From Enterococcus sp. HY326 (GTDB taxonomy: Bacteria > Bacillota > Bacilli > Lactobacillales > Enterococcaceae), in contig NZ_JANLGQ010000001.1 of the NCBI RefSeq assembly GCF_026157065.1, forward strand, positions 806,001-870,000: a stretch of DNA of 64,000 nucleotides. Direction: 5' to 3'. A program made the position numbers and the translations under genes. The notes below the pieces were generated by a model, which was not told the origin of the DNA, ran no database searches, and saw only the letters and a program-made list of their open reading frames with translations. This document shows positions 41,672 to 50,032 of this stretch, one piece after another (the first letter of the stretch is position 1; every line of letters begins with the position of its first letter).

Positions 41672-42627
41672 TACGCTTCCCCCTTTTTGGTGAACTTATT
41701 AAAGAGACGCTTAACAGAAAATTCCCATGTGCCTAATAGCCCGCCTGGTTTGAAAATCATGATGATAATCAAGGCCAATGCGTAAATAATCATCCGCAGA
41801 TTTCCAAAAGATTGTAGGTACATATTTAAGACACCTAAGACGATAGCCGCAACCACCGCACCAGTGGTTGAACCAATGCCGCCGAACACAACAATAATCA
41901 AAATATCAATTGATTTCATAAAGTCATAATCACTTGGGAAAACAGATTGTTGATAGCCGGTATAAAGACTGCCGGCAGCACTTGCCATCATTGCCCCTAA
42001 GACAAAGGCGATAACTTTGTACTTGGTCGTATTCACACCCATTGACTCAGCAGCAATTTCATCCTCACGAATCGACAGCACCGCCCGGCCTGAACCAGAA
42101 CGGATAAAGTTTGAGACCACTAAAATAGTTAACACTGCGAAAATAAAGACGACTTCCCAGCTGGTAAACAAAGCCAGTCCGAAAATCCCAGCAGGACCAT
42201 TCGTGACACTGCGCATATTGACAAGAAAAATTCGAATAATTTCCGACACACCTAACGTGGCAATTGCTAGATAATCGCCCTTCAAGCGCAAGGTCGGAAT
42301 CCCAACCACAAGTGCAATTAATCCTGCGACTACCATTCCGATAACAAGTCCACCATAAAAGTTGATGTAGACCGGACTATAGCGGGTCAAAATTGCGACC
42401 GCATAAGCACCAATCGCCATAAAACCAGCGTGCCCCAGTGAAAACTGACCGGAGTACCCAATAATTAAGTTCAGACTAACTGCTAAAATAATATTAATGC
42501 CGATATTCACAATAATCGCATCTAAAAACAAATTAACGAAACCAGTATTATAAGCAATAAAGATAACGATGTACGCGACCACGGCAATGGCCAACCAGAC
42601 TGCATTGTATTTTAAATTCTTTTTCAT
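41671..42627 (-). CDS. livM: Branched-chain amino acid ABC transporter permease LivM
   Basis: 318 residues from the ATG at 42627 (AGGTGG about 6 nt upstream; a GTG three codons earlier is less likely). About nine membrane segments; NLIIGYSGQFSLGHAGFMAIGAY and the EAA-like loop SIREDEIAAESMGVNTTKYK are LivM hallmarks. It forms the membrane channel together with LivH. Confidence 0.93.
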   Translation of the reverse strand: MKKNLKYNAVWLAIAVVAYIVIFIAYNTGFVNLFLDAIIVNIGINIILAVSLNLIIGYSGQFSLGHAGFMAIGAYAVAILTRYSPVYINFYGGLVIGMVVAGLIALVVGIPTLRLKGDYLAIATLGVSEIIRIFLVNMRSVTNGPAGIFGLALFTSWEVVFIFAVLTILVVSNFIRSGSGRAVLSIREDEIAAESMGVNTTKYKVIAFVLGAMMASAAGSLYTGYQQSVFPSDYDFMKSIDILIIVVFGGIGSTTGAVVAAIVLGVLNMYLQSFGNLRMIIYALALIIIMIFKPGGLLGTWEFSVKRLFNKFTKKGEA

Positions 42628-42636
42628 TGCTGCCAC

Positions 42637-43515
42637 CTACACTTTCTCTTTAATGTTTTTACCTAGAATCCCCGCTGGACGAACTAGCAAAATGATAATC
42701 AAAATACCATAAACCACCGCATCTCGATAATCAGAGAAGCCCAGTGCTGTCGCAATAGTTTCAATCAAACCAATCGCAAAGCCCCCCAAGGCTGCCCCAG
42801 GAATAATACCAATCCCGCCGAACACCGCCGCAACGAAGGCCTTCAAACCTGGCACAACCCCCATCGTCGGTGTGATGGAATTATAATACAAGCCAATCAA
42901 CATCCCACCAGCAGCTGCCAGTGCAGAACCTAAAGCAAAGGTAAAGGAAATCGTGCGGTTGGCATTAATTCCCATCAGTTGTGCAGCATCCGGATCAACA
43001 CTCACGGCTCGCATCGCTTTACCCATGCGGCTTTTTTTAATGATTAACTGCAGAACCAGCATCAAGAAAACTGACGTGCCGAGAATTAATAATTGAATAT
43101 TACTCACCTGCAAAAAGCCAAAGTTGAAGGTCTGACGTTCAATCGCCTGTGGAAAGGAACGGACATTGGCCGAAAAGAAATAAATCATGATATTTTGTAG
43201 AAAGTACGAAACACCGATTGCTGTAATCAATGCCGCAATTCTGGTGGACTTACGCAATGGTCGATAAGCCAGAAACTCAATCACCACACCCAAAATCGCA
43301 CAGAAGAACATCGCCAAAATCATCGCCGGAAAGAAGCCGATATTGGTATAATTCAAGACAAAATACCCAACAAAACTACCTATCATATAAATTTCACCGT
43401 GGGCAAAGTTAATCAATTTAATAATGCCATAAACCATCGTATAGCCCAAAGCCAACAATGCATAGATACTGCCTAGAAATAATCCGTTGACTAGTTGCTG
43501 AATCACGATTTCCAT
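42637..43515 (-). CDS. livH: Branched-chain amino acid ABC transporter permease LivH
   Basis: 292 residues, about eight membrane segments. LVNGLFLGSIYALLALGYTM, INFAHGEIYMIGSFVGYF and the cytoplasmic loop MRAVSVDPDAAQLMGINANR are LivH features. The ribosome site is weak (GGATG about 8 nt upstream). It lies 109 nt after the binding-protein gene, with an attenuating terminator in between. Confidence 0.93.
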   Translation of the reverse strand: MEIVIQQLVNGLFLGSIYALLALGYTMVYGIIKLINFAHGEIYMIGSFVGYFVLNYTNIGFFPAMILAMFFCAILGVVIEFLAYRPLRKSTRIAALITAIGVSYFLQNIMIYFFSANVRSFPQAIERQTFNFGFLQVSNIQLLILGTSVFLMLVLQLIIKKSRMGKAMRAVSVDPDAAQLMGINANRTISFTFALGSALAAAGGMLIGLYYNSITPTMGVVPGLKAFVAAVFGGIGIIPGAALGGFAIGLIETIATALGFSDYRDAVVYGILIIILLVRPAGILGKNIKEKV

Positions 43516-43578
43516 ATTTTTTCACATCCAATAACTAATTTATGTAAGAGCTAAACTATTTTTCGCCTTTAAACTGAC

Positions 43579-43608
43579 AAAAACTGAGACACCCGAGAGC
43601 ATCTCAGT
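43579..43608 (-). terminator. Attenuating terminator between livK and livH
   Basis: On the minus strand ACTGAGA pairs with TCTCAGT around GTGCTC-rich loop, followed by TTTTTG. It probably gives more binding protein than permease. Confidence 0.7.
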
Positions 43609-43624
43609 CGCCAGATTTTAATTG

Positions 43625-44833
43625 TTAAGCAGGTTCAACTGTTTCAGCAGAAGTTTCTGCTCCATCAGTCAAACCAATTACTACTGCTGATTTTTCAGGA
43701 TTGTGATCGGCATCGATAGTCATCGTACCTGTTACACCTTCAAAACCTTTTAATGAAGCTAAACCTTCAGTGATTGCATTTGAATCAGCTGAGCCTTGAT
43801 CTTCAATCGCTTGTTTGATCATGTAAACTGCATCGTAAGCCAATGCGTTGAAGGCAGAAGGTGTCGTGCTGTATTCTGCTTCAAAAGCTGAGATAAATGA
43901 GCTAACAGTATCATTTGCTGGTGCATTTGCTGAGAAGTGAGCTGTGTAATAAACATCCGTTACATTGCTAGCACCGGCGATATCCACCATCTGTGAATCA
44001 CCAAAGCCGTCTGCTCCGATAATTGGTTGTGTAATACCCATTTCCCGTGCTTGTTTGATGATTAAACCAGCTTCTGCATAGTAGCCAGGTACATACAAGA
44101 CATCAAAATCTTGATTAGCAATATTAGTTAAAACAGTTTGGAAATCAGTATCGCCGGAAGTAAAGTTTTCCGATGAAACAATATTGCCGGAAAATTCTGC
44201 TTCAAAGGCATCCGTCAAGCCAATTGCGTAATCACTTGAGTTATCTCCTAAGATGATAACATTTTCAGCATTCAAAGTATCTTCTGCATATTGTGCTAAG
44301 ACTGTTCCTTGGAAGCTATCTTGGAAACACGATCTAAAGGCATACTCTTGAACGGAGCCGCTATCTGATACAGTAATCGCATCAGCTGTTCCAGAAGGTG
44401 TCACAATCGGCACCTGCGCACTTGTCGCATTTGGTAATGCTGACTGAACTGCTCCAGATGTTGCTGGTCCGATAATCGCTACAACATCGTCATTTTCTGT
44501 TAAGTTGGCAGTAACTGTCGCTGCCTCCGTATTATTAGAAGTATTATCATACTTCACGATTTCAATTTGTTTGCCGTCAATCCCGCCGTCTGCATTAATT
44601 TGCTCAACAGCTAAATCAATGCCTTGTTCCTCAGCGGTACCGTAAGCCGCTACTGCACCTGACAACTCTAAGTTAACACCAATTTTGATAGTGTCGCCTG
44701 ATTGAGCATTGCCACCACTAGCACTTCCGCTAGAATCAGCTGTTCCCCCGCCACTACCACTACTGGACGGTCCCGCACTACAACCTGCCAACAACGTCAT
44801 ACCCATAAACAAAAATGCCAATTTTTTCTTCAT
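43625..44833 (-). CDS. livK: Branched-chain amino acid ABC transporter substrate-binding lipoprotein
   Basis: 402 residues. KKKLAFLFMGMTLLAGCSAG is a lipoprotein signal with LAGC, followed by a Ser/Gly linker of about 30 residues. IKIGVNLELSGAVAAYGTAEEQGIDLAVEQIN and GKQIEIVKYDNTSN open the type I periplasmic-binding fold (Leu/Ile/Val family). AGGGGGA lies about 7 nt upstream. First gene of the operon; a CodY-like box sits just upstream of its promoter. Confidence 0.92.
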   Translation of the reverse strand: MKKKLAFLFMGMTLLAGCSAGPSSSGSGGGTADSSGSASGGNAQSGDTIKIGVNLELSGAVAAYGTAEEQGIDLAVEQINADGGIDGKQIEIVKYDNTSNNTEAATVTANLTENDDVVAIIGPATSGAVQSALPNATSAQVPIVTPSGTADAITVSDSGSVQEYAFRSCFQDSFQGTVLAQYAEDTLNAENVIILGDNSSDYAIGLTDAFEAEFSGNIVSSENFTSGDTDFQTVLTNIANQDFDVLYVPGYYAEAGLIIKQAREMGITQPIIGADGFGDSQMVDIAGASNVTDVYYTAHFSANAPANDTVSSFISAFEAEYSTTPSAFNALAYDAVYMIKQAIEDQGSADSNAITEGLASLKGFEGVTGTMTIDADHNPEKSAVVIGLTDGAETSAETVEPA

Positions 44834-44875
44834 TTATAAATCCCCCTCTAATCTTCTCTTAATATTATGTGTATC

Positions 44876-44904
44876 AATATAACCAAAAATTTTGTCACTG
44901 TCAA
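44876..44904 (-). promoter_or_regulatory. Promoter of the liv operon
   Basis: Minus-strand TTGACA (44899-44904), 17 nt and TATATT (44876-44881), about 43 nt upstream of the livK ATG. Confidence 0.8.
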
Positions 44905-44906
44905 CA

Positions 44907-44921
44907 AATATTCTGAAAATT
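44907..44921. promoter_or_regulatory. CodY-box-like site at the liv promoter
   Basis: AATATTCTGAAAATT matches the CodY consensus AATTTTCWGAAAATT at 14 of 15 positions and lies 2 nt upstream of the -35. CodY senses branched-chain amino acids and GTP, which fits the transporter. Confidence 0.7.
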
Positions 44922-45027
44922 CCGTTAATTTTGATTATTCTTTTTTTGTAACCATTTTCTTTGTCAGAATTTATAGGATTTTCGGCTCGCAACTGTAAAT
45001 TTTCCTCAGTTGAACATTGCCATGTTA

Positions 45028-45054
45028 AATAAAAAACCTGAACGATGTCAGGTT
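45028..45054 (-). terminator. Terminator of the WxL cluster
   Basis: On the minus strand AACCTGA pairs with TCAGGTT around CATCG, followed by TTTTATTTA. Confidence 0.8.
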
Positions 45055-45096
45055 AGTTAGCTTGCATAAATTTAACTTTTGAATAAAATACGAGCT

Positions 45097-45984
45097 CTAT
45101 TCAGAAGCTATTTTAATTTCTGAAAAAATCGTGAAACTAGTCAAATCATTAATCGGAAAAAGTCTCAGTGTTACGACACCAATAACCTGATTGCTCGCCA
45201 GCAGACCCCATTGTCGGCTGTCCGTGCTATATTGCCGATTATCTCCTAAAACTAGATAGCGATCCTCCGGAATGTATGTTTGACCAGTAATATCCCTCGT
45301 CGTAAAATCTTCGGTATATTGCCCTTCATTCCGCTGAGCATCATTAATTTCATCGATGATAAAGGGCTCGTCTACAACTTGACTATCGACATACAAAATA
45401 TCATCTTCATAGCGGATTAATTCATTGGGCAATCCTATCACTCGCCGAACAACTGTTTTTCCTCCTTGTTGAAAAAGAACTAAATCAAAACGCTCAACTT
45501 CTTTAGTACGCCGAACAACCACTGTATCACCGTCTCTTAGGGTGGGAATCATACTGAATCCCTCTACCTTAGTAACTCGAATAAAAAAATTCCCAATAAT
45601 CATAAACACTATCAAAGTTCCCAAAATTGCCAAAATCAAATCACGAAAAAGTGGACTCTGTTTCTTCCATGACGTTCTTAACCTTCTCAAAATTTTTTTC
45701 AATTTTTGAGAGAGATGCATATTTTCTTTATTACTTTTTCTTCTAATGTTTTTGGAAGGTTGACGGTTATTCTTTATAACTTGGTTTCCACTCTTAGTCG
45801 AGACTTTCCGTTGCTTTTGTTTTCCGGTTACTTTATATCCATTGCTTGACGACTTTTTTTGTCCCCTCTTACCCTTAGATAATGTAGACTGTTTTTCTTT
45901 CTTCGGGTCTGTGGGTACTTGACGACCATTTTTTTTCTTTTCGTTTTTCAATTTAACTCTTTTTTTCCGCTTTGTCTGGGTCAT
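45097..45984 (-). CDS. Signal peptidase I homologue of the WxL cluster, with basic N-terminal extension and Lys-to-Arg change
   Basis: 295 residues. Residues 1-110 are a very Lys/Arg-rich cytoplasmic extension, absent from ordinary type I signal peptidases. One membrane segment (about 114-134) follows, then EGFSMIPTL with the nucleophile S144, and GDNRQYSTDSRQWG. The position of the general base Lys in box D (canonical KRxIGLPG) reads VVRRVIGLPNE, so R180 replaces it; K176 is nearby. It overlaps the preceding gene by 4 nt and ends the cluster. A dedicated role in processing or retaining WxL-cluster proteins is an inference, and activity is uncertain. Confidence 0.82.
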   Translation of the reverse strand: MTQTKRKKRVKLKNEKKKNGRQVPTDPKKEKQSTLSKGKRGQKKSSSNGYKVTGKQKQRKVSTKSGNQVIKNNRQPSKNIRRKSNKENMHLSQKLKKILRRLRTSWKKQSPLFRDLILAILGTLIVFMIIGNFFIRVTKVEGFSMIPTLRDGDTVVVRRTKEVERFDLVLFQQGGKTVVRRVIGLPNELIRYEDDILYVDSQVVDEPFIIDEINDAQRNEGQYTEDFTTRDITGQTYIPEDRYLVLGDNRQYSTDSRQWGLLASNQVIGVVTLRLFPINDLTSFTIFSEIKIASE

Positions 45985-46661
45985 TCACCATCACTCAATT
46001 CAGATTCTAACGCAGATTGGTTGACTCTATAATAATCAAAGGCGGTTGTTTCATAACCGATTGTTCGCTCGATATCTGCGATAAACTCAGCTACTAATTC
46101 AGGATTTCCATAAAAATTCTGGCTTTCCCGTGTTGCATTGATACCTAATTCAGACAATGCGTTAAAATAGCGATTTAATGCAGACTGACCCTCAACCGTG
46201 TTTAAATTACTAGCTGCACTTGTATTATAACTTGATAAATTGGTCGCTAAATAACGAATGTTTTGCAAACTAGCTGTTTCTTCTTCAGATTGATTTCCCG
46301 CAGCTTCTAATTCCTGCTGAAAATCTCTCAATAGGTAATAAGACCGAACAATGTCATTTTCATTTTCAGAAGTTAAACTGACTGATTGGTAAAAGTACGC
46401 ATAATATGTTCCCCCACCTGCTGCCACACTTAAAATGAAAAAAACAGCAATCCCAACTAAACTCCTTTTCCTTTTTTTGCTGATTTCTTTTTTTAGTCTA
46501 ATTATCCGCCGACGCTTACTCTTATTTTTAGGCAATTTTTTGGGCATTTTTTTCAATTTGTTATTTTGTGAAAGCAATTGGAATAGAAAGAAAAGCAGTA
46601 GTATAAAACAAATAACAAAAATTGAAGCCCCAATTATCACGATCCACTCTAATATAGTCAT
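45981..46661 (-). CDS. Two-membrane-segment protein of the WxL cluster, function unknown
   Basis: 226 residues. Membrane segment 1 at about 5-31, a strongly basic loop (KKMPKKLPKNKSKRRR, RLKKEISKKRKR), membrane segment 2 at about 68-90, then an extracellular helical Asn/Ser-rich domain of about 135 residues. No known enzymatic motif is visible. It lies between the DUF916 protein and the signal peptidase, overlapping the latter by 4 nt, so it is probably a membrane partner of one of them. Confidence 0.65.
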   Translation of the reverse strand: MTILEWIVIIGASIFVICFILLLFFLFQLLSQNNKLKKMPKKLPKNKSKRRRIIRLKKEISKKRKRSLVGIAVFFILSVAAGGGTYYAYFYQSVSLTSENENDIVRSYYLLRDFQQELEAAGNQSEEETASLQNIRYLATNLSSYNTSAASNLNTVEGQSALNRYFNALSELGINATRESQNFYGNPELVAEFIADIERTIGYETTAFDYYRVNQSALESELSDGE

Positions 46662-46682
46662 ATCTATGTCACCCTTTCTATA

Positions 46683-47786
46683 TTAGGTTGATTTTTTCTT
46701 CTTATTTGATTTCGTGCCTTTTTTTGCTTTTTTCTTATTTTTACGAATTTGTCGTACTACTAAGAAGGCTAAAAGAACTACTGCTAAAAACCCACCAGCG
46801 ATTACCGCTATCAAGCGCCAATCAAGACCAGTATCTTGGACTAAACCTACATCACGCTCGTTATATTGATTTGCTTCATCCTCAGTAATCTCGAAATCTT
46901 CTGTCCATTCCCAGTGCCCACCCTCTAACGTAGTAACTACAACTTGCGCAGTATACATGCCTGCTTCCATCCGATCTCCGTTCATACTGATTGGATACTC
47001 GATAAAAGAATTAGGCGCCATCCGTAGAGAAGTAGTTCTTGACTCATAGAGAACTTCGCTGCTACCTTGTGCTGATATTTTTGCGTCAATATTCATATTA
47101 TTCAAAAAATCAGCTACAACGTTTGAAAAATTAATGAACATCGAATTACGATAATTGTTTTGACCACCATAAGCGCTGTTCCATTGCAAATCTGGTGTCA
47201 ATTCAACATCTGTTTCCTGCAAAACAATAGAAAAAACATAGGCGTATTGATTGACCACTTGGGAACCACCGCTTGAGCTCTCACTCTCTCCTTGGTCTGC
47301 TAGCATCATTTGTACACCACCAGCGATAATCCCATCGTAACTTGTTTCAGGCATTTGGATGTCTATTGGTACCGATTTAGTTTCACCAGCAGCCAATTCG
47401 ACAGAGGCCGGTCCAGTGACAATATCTGTAAAACTAAAGGCTAAAGAAGCGTCATTTTCAATCTCTGAGTTCGAATACTCGACAACCCCATTCTGGTTTG
47501 TTTTAGCTCCATTCAGTGCTAAGTTTACCGTAACCGCAACCTCACTTGGATTGCTCAAAACTAAATTTATAGTTTGCTGTTGGCTGGGTTCCATCATTAA
47601 ATGGAAATAGCCTAAAGTTGTATCCGTTTGATTTTCCGGAAATTCTAGACTATAAGTAAAACTTCCGGTTGATGCTGAATCTGATTCGGACGCAGCTTTT
47701 ACTTGTTGTGGAAAAAATGCAATTATAGAAATAATGATACTAAGTAATCCCATTAGTTTTATAAGTTTATTTTTGTTCACTATCAT
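46683..47786 (-). CDS. WxL-interacting protein, DUF916/DUF3324 (CscA-like)
   Basis: 367 residues: signal peptide (cleavage near QQVKAAS, about 32), DUF916 (about 40-170; FTYSLEFPENQ, GYFHLMM, YDGIIAGGVQMM), DUF3324 (about 185-310), one membrane helix (about 323-347) and a Lys-rich cytoplasmic tail (KKAKKGTKSNKKKKS). DUF916 is now described as a peptidoglycan-binding domain and DUF3324 as a host-binding domain of WxL-interacting proteins; the protein anchors WxL proteins at the wall. GAGG lies about 8 nt before the ATG. Confidence 0.88.
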   Translation of the reverse strand: MIVNKNKLIKLMGLLSIIISIIAFFPQQVKAASESDSASTGSFTYSLEFPENQTDTTLGYFHLMMEPSQQQTINLVLSNPSEVAVTVNLALNGAKTNQNGVVEYSNSEIENDASLAFSFTDIVTGPASVELAAGETKSVPIDIQMPETSYDGIIAGGVQMMLADQGESESSSGGSQVVNQYAYVFSIVLQETDVELTPDLQWNSAYGGQNNYRNSMFINFSNVVADFLNNMNIDAKISAQGSSEVLYESRTTSLRMAPNSFIEYPISMNGDRMEAGMYTAQVVVTTLEGGHWEWTEDFEITEDEANQYNERDVGLVQDTGLDWRLIAVIAGGFLAVVLLAFLVVRQIRKNKKKAKKGTKSNKKKKST

Positions 47787-47867
47787 ACGCTAAACCTCGT
47801 TATCTATTTTTGATAATACTAATTAAAAATAATATATGTACTTTTAAATCACTGTAAAACAAGAATA

Positions 47868-47894
47868 TAGCAAGCTGATGAAACATCAGCCTGC
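47868..47894 (-). terminator. Hairpin between the WxL gene and the DUF916 gene (weak terminator or processing site)
   Basis: GCAAGCTGATG (47870-47880) pairs with CATCAGCCTGC (47884-47894), one G-U. The minus-strand tail TATATTCTTG is U-poor, so partial readthrough is expected. Confidence 0.55.
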
Positions 47895-47938
47895 CATATC
47901 AAAAGGTTTTAACTCGTTTAGTTGAATTAGCTAGTTTC

Positions 47939-48802
47939 TTATGCAGTTCTAGCAATTGACCAAGTAACAACCGCAGTATAGTCAGCACCTACATCCATAC
48001 CACCAGTTGTTGCAGCTGGTACAGTTAACATTACTGAAGAAGAATCAGTATCTGCATTACCTGTGTAACCTAAGCTGTTTGCTGTTTCGTTATATCCAGC
48101 ACTTTGTCCAAACTCAGCAGTGTAGATACCTTTATTAGCAGCATTGTTCACAACTACAGTTTGTGCAACTCCTTCTGATAAAGTAAAGCCAGTATTGAAG
48201 GTAGTTGGAGTAGCAGCTCCTACTGTTTGTGTTGCCAAAAGTCCATTACTGAAAGTGATTGTAGCACCTTCCAAAGTATGAGCACTTGTGCTTGAAGTGA
48301 ACTGAGTGCTTAATTCAGCTGAAACTGTTGTTGTACCAGTTGTTGCGTTAGCATCAATATCACCAAACTGTACTAAAGCACCCCGAGTAACTTCAGTTGT
48401 AGAATAGCCAGGGTCAGTTGGAAGCGTACCTCTGTCATAAATTTCAACAGTTACAGGGGAAGCATACAGACTTTGTAATTGACCAGTATTTTGTAAAGTA
48501 GTTGCTGATCCCGTAGGTCCTGCTAAATTAAAGTTATAATTTGTTGTACGCATTAGAGTCAAAGATCCAGTAGTATCTTGATTTTCATTGATATCTGTGT
48601 CTGGAACGACAATGTTACTTGTGTCATCTTCCGGGTCACCTAAATCTGTGTTAGGTGTATCAATTCCACCCTGTGTAACAGTAACTGTACCTGATGATTC
48701 TAATTCTGTTGCAATATTTGTTGCTCCTGCTGCAACTGGTCCTACTACGGTTGTTCCGATAGCTGCTACTAAAGCAACTCCACATAAACGTTTAAATTTC
48801 AT
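47939..48802 (-). CDS. WxL-like surface protein with altered WxL motifs
   Basis: 287 residues with a signal peptide (VALVAAIGTTVVGPVAAGA, cleavage about 27-28) and the WxL-family order: a Thr/Ser-rich start, Asp/Pro linker, then a beta-rich domain. The first WxL motif reads TVSAEL, so its Trp is missing, and the second is VVTWSIARTA (W281), a WxI instead of WxL. Length and position match CscB-type proteins. A GGAGG site lies about 8 nt before the ATG. It may have lost wall binding or use it differently. Confidence 0.75.
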   Translation of the reverse strand: MKFKRLCGVALVAAIGTTVVGPVAAGATNIATELESSGTVTVTQGGIDTPNTDLGDPEDDTSNIVVPDTDINENQDTTGSLTLMRTTNYNFNLAGPTGSATTLQNTGQLQSLYASPVTVEIYDRGTLPTDPGYSTTEVTRGALVQFGDIDANATTGTTTVSAELSTQFTSSTSAHTLEGATITFSNGLLATQTVGAATPTTFNTGFTLSEGVAQTVVVNNAANKGIYTAEFGQSAGYNETANSLGYTGNADTDSSSVMLTVPAATTGGMDVGADYTAVVTWSIARTA

Positions 48803-48889
48803 TTTGTTTTCCTCCTATAATATGTTCCCTTTTTTATTTACAAATGAGGTCTCCCTCAGTTTGTTGTGTTTAAGATGTTTCTTAGTTTT

Positions 48890-49705
48890 CTAGGCAGTAG
48901 CTTCCAATGTCCATGTTAGTGTGGTTGTATACTGCACTGGATAAATTTTCGTAGTATCTGGCACAGACAATTGAATCGCTGAATTATCATAGACTGGCTT
49001 ATTAAAGGTACTGTCTATGAGAGCTTGTCCGTCAGCATCTGTTAAAGCAGTCAAGGTATTTTCTTGATCTGATACATTTTCTTCTGATGCACCAAAGGCT
49101 ATGGTCCAAGTACCTCCCCCTTGCCCACTTGTTGCAGTGGCAACTGTATAAGCAGTTCCCATAGCATCAATAGCAAGCGTGTCCCTAGTAACAGTCGGGG
49201 TCTCACCAGAAAAGACTGAATTTGCCCAACCATGGTCAAAGGATAAAACAGCACCGGTTAATTCTTGACTATCCAAATCTTGAATAATCGAGCTAGAAAA
49301 CTGGGTATCCTGTGTTAAAGTCAGATTCCAACCTTGATTACCACCACGTTGATCGGTGATTTGGATATAGTATCCTCGGGCTGCAGTATCACCGTAAAAT
49401 AGCTGTGCTAGCGAATTATATACTCGATTAGTCTCTGTGATTTTAGTCGCCCCAAACCGTAAAGATGAAACAAAATCAATTCGCAAGTCTCCTGTTGTCG
49501 ATGGACCTGGTCCAGGATCAACTTCATTTCCAGGATTTTCTGGATCTTTTGGCGTTGTAATATCTGTCTTATCAACAGTTACTGAGCCACTGCCACCGAG
49601 AGAATCAGCAGAAGATGTCGCCAAAGTTTGCGTTGCTCCCATCACAAATGAACCAAGAATAATTGAGCTTAGTAGGGAACGCATAAAGAACCTTTTTTTC
49701 ATCAT
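48890..49705 (-). CDS. WxL-domain surface protein (CscB-like)
   Basis: 271 residues: signal peptide (about 1-29), a GSGSVTVDKTDITTPKDPENPG-type linker region, then the WxL domain with both motifs intact: DQRGGNQGWNLTLTQ (about 120) and TLTWTLEATA at the very C-terminus (W265). WxL domains bind peptidoglycan non-covalently. The start codon overlaps the stop of the LPXTG gene by 4 nt. Paired with the degenerate WxL protein directly downstream. Confidence 0.87.
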   Translation of the reverse strand: MMKKRFFMRSLLSSIILGSFVMGATQTLATSSADSLGGSGSVTVDKTDITTPKDPENPGNEVDPGPGPSTTGDLRIDFVSSLRFGATKITETNRVYNSLAQLFYGDTAARGYYIQITDQRGGNQGWNLTLTQDTQFSSSIIQDLDSQELTGAVLSFDHGWANSVFSGETPTVTRDTLAIDAMGTAYTVATATSGQGGGTWTIAFGASEENVSDQENTLTALTDADGQALIDSTFNKPVYDNSAIQLSVPDTTKIYPVQYTTTLTWTLEATA

Positions 49706-50016
49706 GCGGCTCCCCCCTTCTCTTTATCCTTTTTTCTGCGATAAAGAATAACTAATAACAATGCGAGTAAAATCCCTCCGCCAATTAAACTATAATTTCT
49801 TATAGTTTCACCTGTTTGTGGCAATTTACCGCCTGTACTCGGCAATTCACTACTTGCTACAGTTGATTGAACTGTAGATTCTTCATAGAAAGTAATCTCG
49901 CCGTCATTTTGTACTTGACCCCCAACGTCTCCTGTTGCACTAGCTAAGCGAGCTTGACCGAAAGCTCCTACAATCAATAAGATCAAGGCTAGGAGAAAAC
50001 CTATTTTCTTTTTCAT
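49702..50016 (-). CDS. Small LPXTG-anchored protein (CscD-like)
   Basis: 104 residues: signal peptide (about 1-28, ending LASATG), a short Ser/Thr/Glu region, then sortase signal LPQTGE (about 70-75), hydrophobic helix (LIGGGILLALLLVILY) and RRKKDKEK tail. A small LPXTG protein is the usual CscD component of WxL clusters and would be linked covalently to the wall. It overlaps the next gene by 4 nt. Confidence 0.88.
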   Translation of the reverse strand: MKKKIGFLLALILLIVGAFGQARLASATGDVGGQVQNDGEITFYEESTVQSTVASSELPSTGGKLPQTGETIRNYSLIGGGILLALLLVILYRRKKDKEKGGAA

Positions 50017-50032
50017 TTATCTCCCATCCCTT

